This document shows positions 25,263 through 36,480 of a DNA stretch of 56,469 nt, one piece after another; position 1 is the stretch's first letter, and the number at the start of each line of letters is the position of its first letter. The notes under the pieces were generated by a model, which saw only the letters and a program-made list of their open reading frames with translations, did no database searches and was not told the DNA's origin. Where the stretch lies: contig SUUS01000008.1 in the NCBI GenBank assembly GCA_015062395.1, positions 1-56,469 of the forward strand, written 5' to 3'. The translations under genes and the position numbers were made by a program. Origin of the DNA: Alphaproteobacteria bacterium. Its GTDB lineage: Bacteria; Pseudomonadota; Alphaproteobacteria; CAAHEQ01; UBA3637.

Positions 25263-27168
25263 CAACTGGTTGATAAATTGGTTTTACAAATTTTGGTTTT
25301 TTCTTCAAATCCAACTTTGAAATACTGAACTGTGTTTTGAGGTGGGCGTTTTTTTTATCTTCTTGTTCCAAAAGTAAAACTTGACGTATGATGTTTGAAG
25401 CAATCGGTGCGGCAACAGAACCACCACCACCACCATGTTCAACGGCAACAACTAAAGCATAACGTGGTTTATCCAATGGTGCATAAGCAACAAAGAAAGC
25501 ATGATCTCTGTCTCGCCAAGCTAACTCGTGTTGTTGTTTCAAACCTTCTTCTCGTTCAGCTAAAGAAATATGACGTATCTGTGTTGATGCTGTTTTTCCA
25601 GCCATTTTTTGCCCATTGACATCTAATCTGGTATGATAAGCTGTACCACCATATTTATTTACAACAGCATCTAATCCACGCATAACATGTTTCAAATGAG
25701 AAGGAGAAAATCTCAAACTTTTTTTATCTTCTCCGTTTTCATCTGTTTTAAGTAATGTCGGAGAAACCTCATATCCTCCGTTAGCTACTCTTGCCATCAT
25801 TTGGACCATTTGTATAGGCGTTGAAAGCAAAAAGCCTTGCCCAATACCCAAATTCATTGTATCACCTAATCTCCATGCATCATTATAGCGCGCATATTTC
25901 CATTCCCTTGTCGGTAATAATCCTGTACGTTCTGCATTCAGCTCGATACCTGTCTTTTGACCAAACCCCAATCGACTAGCAACTTCTATAATTTTATCCA
26001 CCCCAACTTGTCTGGCTAATTCATAAAAATAAATATCGCAAGAATGTTGCAAAGCTTCAATCAAATTCATTGGACCATGACCACCTTTTTTCCAACAGTG
26101 GAATGGATGAGACCCTACATATAACCGTCCTTCGCAATCAATTTTAGTATCTAATTTAATAACACCTGCTTCCAAACCTGCCAAAGCAACAACTATTTTA
26201 AAAACAGAACCAGGTGAATATGCCCCTGCAACGGCTTTATTAAGCATTGGATGCCGTTCATTTGAATTTAATTGAGACCATACTTTATGGCTAACAGGTC
26301 CATTGAATATATTTGTATCAAAAGAAGGGGTTGAAACTAATAACAAAATTTCACCCGTATGTATATCCATTAAAACTGCAGAACCTGCTTCGTCTTTCAT
26401 AGCTTCAATGGCTATTTTCTGTAATCTTTTATCTATAGAAAGCAATATATCATTTCCAGAGATAGGTTCTTGACGTTCTAGCTCTCTGACCTCTCGCCCA
26501 ATAGAATTAATTTCCATTTTTTTGGAGCCTGCAACACCAGCCAAATCCACTTCAAAAGAATTTTCCAATCCCATACGCCCCACACGAACATCTGGTAAAT
26601 TATGCAGACGTTCATTCTTTTTTAAATCTGCCTCTGTCAAAAAAGAAACATATCCAACAACATGCGCTGTATTTTCTTTTTCTGGGTAAATTCTCATCAA
26701 ACTTTCTTCTATCGCAATACCTGGTAATTGTGGTATATTCAGTTGAATTGCTGACATCTGTTCAAATGTTAAATCTTCCTTTACTCGTACAGGAACAAAA
26801 GACTTTTTACGCTTAATTTCCTTTACAATCCGTTCCAATTCAAAATCTTCCAAAGGAACTAATTGTTGAAATTTTTCCAATACTTTTTGAACATTTCCTT
26901 GAGTATCTTCGGCTGTAATAATTGCTCTAAAAGTTTTTCGATTTTGGGCCAATAACTGTTCATTTCTGTCAAAAATCAAACCTCTTTCTGGTATAATTTG
27001 CCTGATACCAATGCGATTTTTTTCAGCCAACATTTTATATTTTTCAGCATCCAAAACTTGTAAATAAAACATACGTCCAAATAATATAAAGGAAAACAGA
27101 AGCATACCTGCCGCGAGCATATACGTTCTTTTTTTTATTTTACGAACTCCATCAGATTGCCATGGCAT
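25228..27168 (-). CDS. mrdA: Penicillin-binding protein 2
   Basis: A 646-residue elongasome transpeptidase: N-terminal membrane anchor (about 15-36), pedestal domain, and catalytic domain. Active-site motifs are SVFK at 321-324 and SCD at 376-378. Residues 525-528 read KTAS, where the family usually has KTG. The ATG at 27168 has GGAGGA 8 bases upstream; a longer frame to 27207 overlaps mreD and is rejected. It forms one cluster with mreBCD and rodA. Confidence 0.95.
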   Translation of the reverse strand: MPWQSDGVRKIKKRTYMLAAGMLLFSFILFGRMFYLQVLDAEKYKMLAEKNRIGIRQIIPERGLIFDRNEQLLAQNRKTFRAIITAEDTQGNVQKVLEKFQQLVPLEDFELERIVKEIKRKKSFVPVRVKEDLTFEQMSAIQLNIPQLPGIAIEESLMRIYPEKENTAHVVGYVSFLTEADLKKNERLHNLPDVRVGRMGLENSFEVDLAGVAGSKKMEINSIGREVRELERQEPISGNDILLSIDKRLQKIAIEAMKDEAGSAVLMDIHTGEILLLVSTPSFDTNIFNGPVSHKVWSQLNSNERHPMLNKAVAGAYSPGSVFKIVVALAGLEAGVIKLDTKIDCEGRLYVGSHPFHCWKKGGHGPMNLIEALQHSCDIYFYELARQVGVDKIIEVASRLGFGQKTGIELNAERTGLLPTREWKYARYNDAWRLGDTMNLGIGQGFLLSTPIQMVQMMARVANGGYEVSPTLLKTDENGEDKKSLRFSPSHLKHVMRGLDAVVNKYGGTAYHTRLDVNGQKMAGKTASTQIRHISLAEREEGLKQQHELAWRDRDHAFFVAYAPLDKPRYALVVAVEHGGGGGSVAAPIASNIIRQVLLLEQEDKKNAHLKTQFSISKLDLKKKPKFVKPIYQPVDVEDEVEPVFR

Positions 27169-27172
27169 TTTA

Positions 27173-27685
27173 TTAATCCTCCAAATACCTATCGTATAAA
27201 AAGGCACATAAAATCGAAATCAAAGGATAACTTGCCATTAATAAAGCACCTTGTCCCATAAAGAACAATAAAGACAATAATTTCAAGTTTAATAAAGATG
27301 CTAACATCCATTGACATAAAACCAAAGGACAAACAAAAGCACTAAAAGCACCCCACAAAAAAATAAATGGACGTTTAATTAAAAAGCGTCGTTCCAACAA
27401 AACAGCCCAATAAAAAATTAAAAATAAAAATGTGTAGTATCCCAGTGGAGATATTGTTAATAAATCTGCCGATAATCCCAATAAAAAAACGGCAGGAGCG
27501 CTTATCAAATCAGGACGAAATACAGTCCAAAAAAATAAACTTGCATAAACAAATGGTATGGCAAAATGCGACAAGAATGCAACACGCCAAGGCAACATAC
27601 CAAAAAGCAATAAAAGAAACGAAAACCAAAAAGGAATATGAGAACGCAAAAAATATCTGATTGCCACAAAAGAAGACGTTGTCAT
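27173..27685 (-). CDS. mreD: Rod shape-determining protein MreD
   Basis: A 170-residue polytopic inner-membrane protein of normal MreD length, with about five hydrophobic segments and little else conserved. Identity rests mainly on the position between mreC and mrdA. The start codon overlaps the mreC stop (ATGA). Confidence 0.85.
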   Translation of the reverse strand: MTTSSFVAIRYFLRSHIPFWFSFLLLLFGMLPWRVAFLSHFAIPFVYASLFFWTVFRPDLISAPAVFLLGLSADLLTISPLGYYTFLFLIFYWAVLLERRFLIKRPFIFLWGAFSAFVCPLVLCQWMLASLLNLKLLSLLFFMGQGALLMASYPLISILCAFLYDRYLED

Positions 27686-28557
27686 TTTCCTTCAACCTTT
27701 ACACTCTTATCTTCGCAAGAAGGAATGTCAATTAATCCACTTAAACCATAATCTACCACCTTAACAAAAGACGTATCTTCTCTGGAAACAAATGGCTTTA
27801 CATAAATATCATTATTTTCAATTCTAACAACAGTTCCCACTGCCAATCCTGGAGGAAAAACGCCACTGTGTCCAGATGTTGTAATGTAATCCCCAACAAA
27901 TACTTCAGCATCTTCTGGTAAAGCTATTAACTTTAATAATGGTGCATTATCACCAACGACAACTCCTAGAATTTTTTTATTTCCAACCAATACAGGAACT
28001 CTTGATGCATAATCCGTCAGTAATAAAACTTGTGAAGTAGAAGTTCCAACAGCTTCGATTCGACCAAGCAACCCTTCGTTATATTGAATCACAAATCCAC
28101 GTTTCATCCCATGTTTTTCCCCTAATCTTAATAAAACAGATCTGGAAAAAACACCTCCATTATCGGCTGCAATATATCCTGTCCAATAACGTTCGTGATC
28201 GTCTGTTAAAAAATTCATTTCTTTTTTCAACAGCTTATTTTCATGTGATAAAACTTCAGAACGATGTTTCCAATATAAAAGTTTTTTATTTTCTGCTTTT
28301 AAAATCACATTTTCATCCCGAACAGCGATATACTCTGACAGATATTCCATAAAATAACCAATACCTTCTAATGGTTTATAAATAAGATTTACCAAAGAAG
28401 AAGATATGTCTGCGATTTCAACACGAACTTTACTTATTAAGGGATGCTTTGATGTACCTAACAAAATCAAAACAGCTGCTAAACAAATGTATAAATACAG
28501 CCCAAACTGTCGATATAATTGTTTCAATAATCGATAACGACTTGGACGATTTTTCAA
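27682..28557 (-). CDS. mreC: Rod shape-determining protein MreC
   Basis: A 291-residue MreC: a transmembrane segment near residues 17-33, a coiled-coil (about 75-110), and a periplasmic beta-domain. The beta-domain contains the pattern LLRLGEKHGMKRGFVI, GLLGRIEAVG and TSGHSGVFPPGLAVG. It scaffolds PBP2-RodA with MreB. It lies 15 bases after mreB. Confidence 0.95.
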   Translation of the reverse strand: MKNRPSRYRLLKQLYRQFGLYLYICLAAVLILLGTSKHPLISKVRVEIADISSSLVNLIYKPLEGIGYFMEYLSEYIAVRDENVILKAENKKLLYWKHRSEVLSHENKLLKKEMNFLTDDHERYWTGYIAADNGGVFSRSVLLRLGEKHGMKRGFVIQYNEGLLGRIEAVGTSTSQVLLLTDYASRVPVLVGNKKILGVVVGDNAPLLKLIALPEDAEVFVGDYITTSGHSGVFPPGLAVGTVVRIENNDIYVKPFVSREDTSFVKVVDYGLSGLIDIPSCEDKSVKVEGK

Positions 28558-28572
28558 AATACCAACTCCTGC

Positions 28573-29631
<1,059 letters not shown>

Positions 29632-29775
29632 TTACAAGTTTTATGATTACCTTTATTTTTACACCAAAAAAAATACAATTACAACGAAAAAAGAAAACTT
29701 TTTTTATTTTTTTATATTTCCCCTCTTCCATTTTACAAAAATGAATGCTAGTATCAAAAAAAACAGGAGGCTTTT

Positions 29776-30705
29776 ATGCAAAAAAACAAAAAAGAAAAAA
29801 TCCAAAAAGAAAAACCAGCAGAATTGGTTATCGAACAACCTAAAGAACAAGACAGAAGTATTTTAAAACCGTTTGCTGTATTTGCTGTGTTTGTCGCATG
29901 CATAGGTGGGGCAGTCTTATATCCATATTTTAATAAAAAAGATATTATTTTTCCACCAGTAAAAAAAGTACAAGCGTCAAATACGACGTCCCTACAACAG
30001 CCTCCTTCTGATGCTTTAATTCTGTACGATGTTCAGGAAAAACAAATGGATAATTCTGTACCTCAAATCATTCATTCAATGGAAGAAAGTTGTGCGACAA
30101 AAGATAAACTTATTTTAAATCAAAAACAAACTATTGATGGATTAAATGAAAAACTTCATCGTTTAGAGATGGAAAACTTTAATCTTTCTGAAAAAATGAC
30201 AAATTGGGATAAAATCGTTCCGTTGACTGCGCAATTATTAAATGAAATCAGTACTGGAAAACCATTTTTAACAACGTTAAATTTATTACTGACACACGAT
30301 AAAACAAATGTTTTAGCCTTGAATGTACAAGAAAAATTGTCTGATTTGGCGACATCAGGCATCCCAACACAAGAAGATTTAAAAAACGATTTTTTAAAAA
30401 TAATGGATATAGCCAAAAAGTCTTTCTATATAAGCAAAGAAAATACATCTTGGAATAAAAAAACAACGGCATACTTTAAATCTTTGTTTTTCATTTATCC
30501 TGAAAAGATAGATGCTCAAAAAGCTCATGGAATTGATTTACTCTTTTTAGCAAAAGAACAAGTTATGGACAATCAATTTGCTTTGGCTATAAAAACAATC
30601 GAAAAATTACCATCAAATGTACAAAACTTATTCAACGGCTTTGTTAAAAATGCCAAAAGTTATTTATTGGCACAACAAATAATTAATGCTTATTTAAAAA
30701 TATAG
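29776..30705 (+). CDS. Mitofilin/Mic60-like membrane protein
   Basis: A 309-residue protein. A lysine-rich cytoplasmic N terminus is followed by a transmembrane segment at about 34-52, then a coiled-coil near 95-140 and a helical C-terminal domain. This layout, directly upstream of hemY, is the alphaproteobacterial mitofilin (COG4223-like) arrangement; sequence similarity itself is weak. The AGGAGG ribosome site lies 6 bases before the ATG. Likely role: inner-membrane organisation or contact sites; inferred from family and neighbours. Confidence 0.7.
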   Translation: MQKNKKEKIQKEKPAELVIEQPKEQDRSILKPFAVFAVFVACIGGAVLYPYFNKKDIIFPPVKKVQASNTTSLQQPPSDALILYDVQEKQMDNSVPQIIHSMEESCATKDKLILNQKQTIDGLNEKLHRLEMENFNLSEKMTNWDKIVPLTAQLLNEISTGKPFLTTLNLLLTHDKTNVLALNVQEKLSDLATSGIPTQEDLKNDFLKIMDIAKKSFYISKENTSWNKKTTAYFKSLFFIYPEKIDAQKAHGIDLLFLAKEQVMDNQFALAIKTIEKLPSNVQNLFNGFVKNAKSYLLAQQIINAYLKI

Positions 30706-30717
30706 AGGAAGGGGAAA

Positions 30718-31908
30718 ATGACAAAATTTATATTATGGCTATGCTGTGCAGTTTTACTGATTTTTGGTGTTAATGTATTAATAGATAATCCTGGATTTGT
30801 TTCTATTTCATGGTTTGGATATATTATTGAAACCTCGGTTGCTTTTTGTATTGGCTTAGTCTTTACATTTATTTTTGTTTTCTACTTAATAGCATTTCCA
30901 AAACGTTGGTTGATTTGGATTCGCCAAAACCTAGAAAAAAAGCGTTTAAAAAAATCAAATGAACTACTTGTCCAAATTTTAACCAATTTACTCTGTGGTC
31001 AAACGAATGGAAATGATAAACTGATTAAAGGGTTTCAAAAAAATTCAAAAGATGAAAATGTTTCATTAATTTTAAAAGCGCTTTCAAAAACAGATGAAGA
31101 TATTTATAAACAACTGATAAAAAAACCAATAACAGAACAAGTTGGATATAAAATTTTAATAGATAAGCATCTAAAGCGTGGAGAAATTACTTTAGCATGT
31201 GAAAAAATAGAAGAATTACAACAAAAAAATCCTAAAAAAGAATGGGTTTTAAAAGAAGCTTTTAATTTGTTTGTCATAAACGAAGAATGGGAAAAAGCGT
31301 TAAATTGTTTAGAAACATTAAATAAGTTAAAGTTGATTGATAAATTGCAATATAATAATCAAAAAGCAGTATTATTAGTTAAATTAAACAAAGGAACTGA
31401 AGCATTTAGATTATGCCCTGCCTTACCTGCTGCTGCTGTATTAGCAGCAAAAGAAAATCCCAAAAAAGCAGAAAAGATATATCAAACATCATGGGAAATA
31501 AAACCCAGTTTTGAAATTTATAAAGCGTATGTTCGTTTATTTGCAAAAGAAAACTACTTGGCTCAATATAAACATGTTCTAAATTTATGTGAACATAATA
31601 AAAATGCAAGAATTAATGCATTAGTCATTGCTGATGCTGCGATTAAAGCAAATTTGTGGAGTGAAGCCAAAAAAGAATTGAATGGATATATAGCTCAATA
31701 TCCGTTAACAACAGATGTTATTACATTGATGATGCAAATCGAAGTGGATGCCAATCATAATGTTAGAGAAGCTCAAAAATGGCTTGAAAAAATGAATAAA
31801 TCTGAAACTTCATCGGCTTATATTTGTACACAATGCAACCATAAAACAGATAATTGGGAAGCATCGTGTCCTGTATGCAACTGTTTTAACGGATTACAAT
31901 TACTATGA
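30718..31908 (+). CDS. HemY-like TPR membrane protein with C-terminal zinc ribbon
   Basis: A 396-residue protein: two N-terminal transmembrane segments (about 3-22 and 41-60) and the HemY N-terminal pattern VLIDNPGFVSISWFGYIIETS. A TPR solenoid follows. The C-terminal four-cysteine ribbon YICTQC...WEASCPVC also occurs in alphaproteobacterial HemY, and a comparable module ends LapB. The link to heme synthesis is historical; an envelope role is as likely. It follows the mitofilin-like gene by 12 bases and overlaps trmL (ATGA). Confidence 0.82.
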   Translation: MTKFILWLCCAVLLIFGVNVLIDNPGFVSISWFGYIIETSVAFCIGLVFTFIFVFYLIAFPKRWLIWIRQNLEKKRLKKSNELLVQILTNLLCGQTNGNDKLIKGFQKNSKDENVSLILKALSKTDEDIYKQLIKKPITEQVGYKILIDKHLKRGEITLACEKIEELQQKNPKKEWVLKEAFNLFVINEEWEKALNCLETLNKLKLIDKLQYNNQKAVLLVKLNKGTEAFRLCPALPAAAVLAAKENPKKAEKIYQTSWEIKPSFEIYKAYVRLFAKENYLAQYKHVLNLCEHNKNARINALVIADAAIKANLWSEAKKELNGYIAQYPLTTDVITLMMQIEVDANHNVREAQKWLEKMNKSETSSAYICTQCNHKTDNWEASCPVCNCFNGLQLL

Positions 31909-32363
31909 GAATTGCCTTATACCAACCAGACATTGCTCAAAATACAGGGACTATCATAAGAATGGCAGTTTGCTTTGGTTTACCTGTTGATATTATAGAA
32001 CCTTGTGGTTTTGTTTGGGACAGTAAAGAACTTAAACGGGCTGGAATGGATTATTTAGAAAAAGCAGATGTTAGCAGACATATGTCATGGGAAACATTCT
32101 TGCAAAAAAATCCAAATAAACGTATTGTATTGTTAACAACAAAGTCTTCTGAACCGTATAATCAATTTAAATTTGACAGGGATGATATTCTTCTTTTCGG
32201 AAGAGAAAGCGCTGGTGTTCCAGATGAAGTTCATAATTATGTCCAAGGCAGAATTCGAATCCCGATGAAAAAAGAAGAGCGTTCTTTAAATTTGGCCGTT
32301 TCGTGTGCAATCGCAACAGCAGAAGCATTAAGACAAACAACATTTTTTGAAGGTTTGGAATAA
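31905..32363 (+). CDS. trmL: tRNA (cytidine/uridine-34-2'-O)-methyltransferase TrmL
   Basis: A 152-residue SPOUT methyltransferase of normal TrmL size. N-terminal IALYQPDIAQNTGTIIR, the SAM-knot motifs LLFGRESAGVPDEV and IRIPM, and SLNLAVSCAIATAEALRQ are present. It methylates the wobble ribose of tRNA-Leu. Its ATG overlaps the hemY stop. Confidence 0.93.
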   Translation: MRIALYQPDIAQNTGTIIRMAVCFGLPVDIIEPCGFVWDSKELKRAGMDYLEKADVSRHMSWETFLQKNPNKRIVLLTTKSSEPYNQFKFDRDDILLFGRESAGVPDEVHNYVQGRIRIPMKKEERSLNLAVSCAIATAEALRQTTFFEGLE

Positions 32364-32430
32364 AAAGCTTGATTTTAAAATGAAAGATGCTCATAATAAG
32401 CACATCAAAAAAAACAAAAGGAGATAAATT

Positions 32431-32940
32431 ATGATAAAAGCTGTTTTACACATCGCAACATCCGTTGATGGTTTTATTGCAAACAAAGAAGGAAGCAGTG
32501 AATTTGCTTTGGCTGCACAAAAAGCAGATAAAAATTTTAAAAAATTCTATGATTCTGTTGGTTCTGTTGTTATGGGACGCAAAACATATGATTATTTAAA
32601 AGTCAAAACTCCAGAATTATTCAAAGAAAAAGAAGTTTATGTTATTACTCATTATCTGCGCCAAAAAGAAGATAATATCACATTTGTCCATGAAAATATA
32701 AAAGGATGTCTTCAAAATTTAAAAGAAACAAAGGAAAAAGACATTTGGATTCTTGGTGGTGCCGAAATCATCAATATATTGATAAAAGAAAATATGATTG
32801 ATGAAATGGTTTTAACAACAGTTCCCGTTATTTTAGGAACTGGAACTCGTTTATTTAAAGATGACAATCCTCAAAAATTACTAACAGTCAAAGAATGCTT
32901 GAATTTTGATGGATTTGTTCAAACACACTATACAGCATAA
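32431..32940 (+). CDS. Dihydrofolate reductase-like (RibD C-terminal domain) oxidoreductase
   Basis: A 169-residue single-domain protein of the RibD_C/DHFR-like family: N-terminal HIATSVDGFIAN, SVVMGRKTYDYL, the nucleotide-binding WILGGAEIINILI, and the C-terminal TVPVILGTGTRLFK. Such proteins bind NADPH, but the substrate is usually unknown. True FolA features are incomplete, so it should not be called FolA. AAAGGAG precedes the ATG. Confidence 0.85.
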   Translation: MIKAVLHIATSVDGFIANKEGSSEFALAAQKADKNFKKFYDSVGSVVMGRKTYDYLKVKTPELFKEKEVYVITHYLRQKEDNITFVHENIKGCLQNLKETKEKDIWILGGAEIINILIKENMIDEMVLTTVPVILGTGTRLFKDDNPQKLLTVKECLNFDGFVQTHYTA

Positions 32941-32944
32941 TAAA

Positions 32945-32978
32945 GATACCACCGATAAAAACGGTGGTATTTTTTTAT
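32945..32978 (+). terminator. Terminator after the DHFR-like gene
   Basis: An ATACCACCG/CGGTGGTAT stem with a 7-base loop and a following T run, a few bases after the stop at 32940. Confidence 0.9.
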
Positions 32979-32994
32979 GTAAAAAAAGATATAT

Positions 32995-33025
32995 AAAAAG
33001 CCGTCCTATAAAAGAACGGCTTTTC
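32995..33025 (-). terminator. Terminator after groEL
   Basis: AAAAGCCGT pairs with ACGGCTTTT around a 12-base loop. On the minus strand it lies about 20 bases beyond the groEL stop. Confidence 0.75.
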
Positions 33026-33044
33026 AGTAATTATTTGGTTTGAA

Positions 33045-34700
<1,656 letters not shown>

Positions 34701-34720
34701 TTATTTTTCCTTTCCTTTTC

Positions 34721-35011
34721 TTAAGCTTCAATAATTCCCAAAATATCAGCTTCACGCATAATCAATAATTCTTCGCCATCAAGTTTAATTTCAGTACCTG
34801 ACCACTTACCAAATAAAACTCTATCACCTTCTTTTAATGTCATAACGACTGGACGACCTTCTTCATCACGTCCACCAGGACCAACAGCCACAACAATTCC
34901 TTGAGATGGTTTTTCTTTTGCTGTATCTGGGATAATTAATCCACCTGCTGTTTTTTTCTCTTCTTCTACGCGACGAATAACAACTCTGTCCAACAAAGGT
35001 TTAAATTTCAT
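34721..35011 (-). CDS. groES: Co-chaperonin GroES
   Basis: A 96-residue 10-kDa lid protein: [16 protein letters not shown], the mobile loop [18 protein letters not shown], and [14 protein letters not shown]. The ATG at 35011 has AAGGAAG upstream. A longer frame to 35077 covers the promoter region and is rejected. Confidence 0.98.
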   Translation of the reverse strand: MKFKPLLDRVVIRRVEEEKKTAGGLIIPDTAKEKPSQGIVVAVGPGGRDEEGRPVVMTLKEGDRVLFGKWSGTEIKLDGEELLIMREADILGIIEA

Positions 35012-35074
35012 TTTCTTTCTTCCTTCTTTATTATTAACACAAACTTTTAGCCTATACAAAAGGCTTTGATTTAT

Positions 35075-35104
35075 CAAATAGTATGGAAATGAACTTTCGT
35101 CAAG
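35075..35104 (-). promoter_or_regulatory. RpoH-like heat-shock promoter of groES-groEL
   Basis: On the minus strand: CTTGAC (35099-35104), 16 bases, then ACTATTTG (35075-35082), resembling the alphaproteobacterial RpoH consensus CTTGAC-N17-CYTATNTNNG. It lies about 64 bases upstream of the groES ATG. No CIRCE inverted repeat is visible. A small AGCCT/AGGCT hairpin sits in the presumed leader at 35049-35065. Confidence 0.55.
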
Positions 35105-35190
35105 TCTTAAAGTAAAAAAAATACATATTTTTTTATTTTATTGACTTTTTTGTTCTTTCAGATAAATATATCATTAAAGAGAGGGAAAAA

Positions 35191-35898
35191 ATGAAATTTT
35201 TATTGTTGTTATTATTCTTTGTTTTTCCATTACATGCATCAACTTTGGAAGAAGATTATATTCAATTAAAGCCGTATGAACAATTGATTGTATTTCCCAA
35301 CACTGCCACCATAAATTTACTTACCCCTTATGTGGAAAAAGGCAATGCTGTTGCTGCGTACATTTTAGCCGCCATTTACGAAGAAGGAAAAGCTGTTCCA
35401 AAAGATGAAAATAAAGCATTTGAACTATATCTTTTAAGCGCTCAAAAAAATCCATTGGCTCAAATGGCTGTTGCTAACATGTATGTTTCAGGCAGAGGAA
35501 CCCAAATTAACCTTGAAGAGGCCATCCATTTTTATGATATGGTTATTGCATCTAATAACGAAAAGATAAAAGAAGAAGCCCTAATAAACAAAACAAAACT
35601 ACAACAAATTATTAAAACTCAAAACCAAGTAAACGAATTGGAAAAAAATGCACTGCTTGCCAATCCTATCGCAATGATGCAAATGGCTGAACTTTGTTTA
35701 GCCAGTGAAAACACCGTTTGTGGCTATATATGGCTTTCTTTATGCCGTCAAAACGCTTTATTCGAACAAAGTTTTGAGCGAATCGATGACGCTATCGAAG
35801 AATTAATTCCGATGATGACGATGGAAGAATTAACAACAGCAGAGGAAGAAATTTTACTCATCCAAAAAGCTTTTGACAAACTTAATAAAAATAATTAA
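35191..35898 (+). CDS. Exported Sel1-repeat protein
   Basis: A 235-residue protein with a signal peptide (MKFLLLLLFFVFPLHAS). Sel1-like repeats include AAYILAAIYEEGKAVPKDENKAFELYLLSAQKNP and the next copy MAVANMYVSGRGTQINLEEAI in pattern. The C-terminal part is more diverged, with an acidic end. Likely periplasmic and protein-binding; partner unknown. GAGAGGG precedes the ATG. It is divergent from groES. A possible promoter TTGACT-N16-TAAATA lies at 35141-35168. Confidence 0.8.
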   Translation: MKFLLLLLFFVFPLHASTLEEDYIQLKPYEQLIVFPNTATINLLTPYVEKGNAVAAYILAAIYEEGKAVPKDENKAFELYLLSAQKNPLAQMAVANMYVSGRGTQINLEEAIHFYDMVIASNNEKIKEEALINKTKLQQIIKTQNQVNELEKNALLANPIAMMQMAELCLASENTVCGYIWLSLCRQNALFEQSFERIDDAIEELIPMMTMEELTTAEEEILLIQKAFDKLNKNN

Positions 35899-35914
35899 AA
35901 ACAGTTTTTAACTG

Positions 35915-36379
35915 TCACATAAGTTTAAACCATTGTCTTTCAATGAAATGTTGATGCACATCTTCTGCTTGATAAAAACACCCTGCTTTACAAATTTGAC
36001 TGACAGCTTTCTTACGCATCGGATTAAAAAAGGTATATAAAAATTTTGCCCGTTGAGCTATTTGCTTTTCTTCTTCAGTTTGATAAAATAAAATTGAACG
36101 AAACGCAGTTCCTTCATCTGGTCCTTGTTTGTTTAAAGTTGTTGGATCGTGAATTTCAAAAAAACAATTAACCAAATCCAAATAAGATACAATATCTTCA
36201 TCATACAAAACTTTTACAGTTTGAGCATGTCCAGTTTTTCCACTGATAACATCTTTATAGTTAGGATATGGAATAAATCCTCCCATATAACCAACAGTTG
36301 TAGAAATAACACCGATTATCGCATCTAATGATAATTGTGCCTCCCAAAAAGAACCTGCAGCAAAATAAGCTTCTTTCAT
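35915..36379 (-). CDS. MsrA-like protein lacking the catalytic cysteine
   Basis: A 154-residue homologue of peptide methionine sulfoxide reductase A. Family landmarks are the opening EAYFAAG.FW, TTVGYMGG, HAQTVKVLYDE, FFEIHDPTTLNKQGPDEGTAFRS and AEDVHQHF. The nucleophile position reads GSFW (Ser10, codon TCT) where active MsrA has GCFW. Cysteines remain near residues 92 and 129-135. It is therefore predicted to be inactive as a standard MsrA, or to use different chemistry. Otherwise the frame is intact and full length. Confidence 0.85.
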   Translation of the reverse strand: MKEAYFAAGSFWEAQLSLDAIIGVISTTVGYMGGFIPYPNYKDVISGKTGHAQTVKVLYDEDIVSYLDLVNCFFEIHDPTTLNKQGPDEGTAFRSILFYQTEEEKQIAQRAKFLYTFFNPMRKKAVSQICKAGCFYQAEDVHQHFIERQWFKLM

Positions 36380-36480
36380 ATTAAAACTCCTGTATTATTA
36401 TTGGCGCAAAAAAATTGCCACACTTACAAAAAAAATGCAATAAATATGGCAAAAAAGAATAATTTAATATGTTTTTTATA

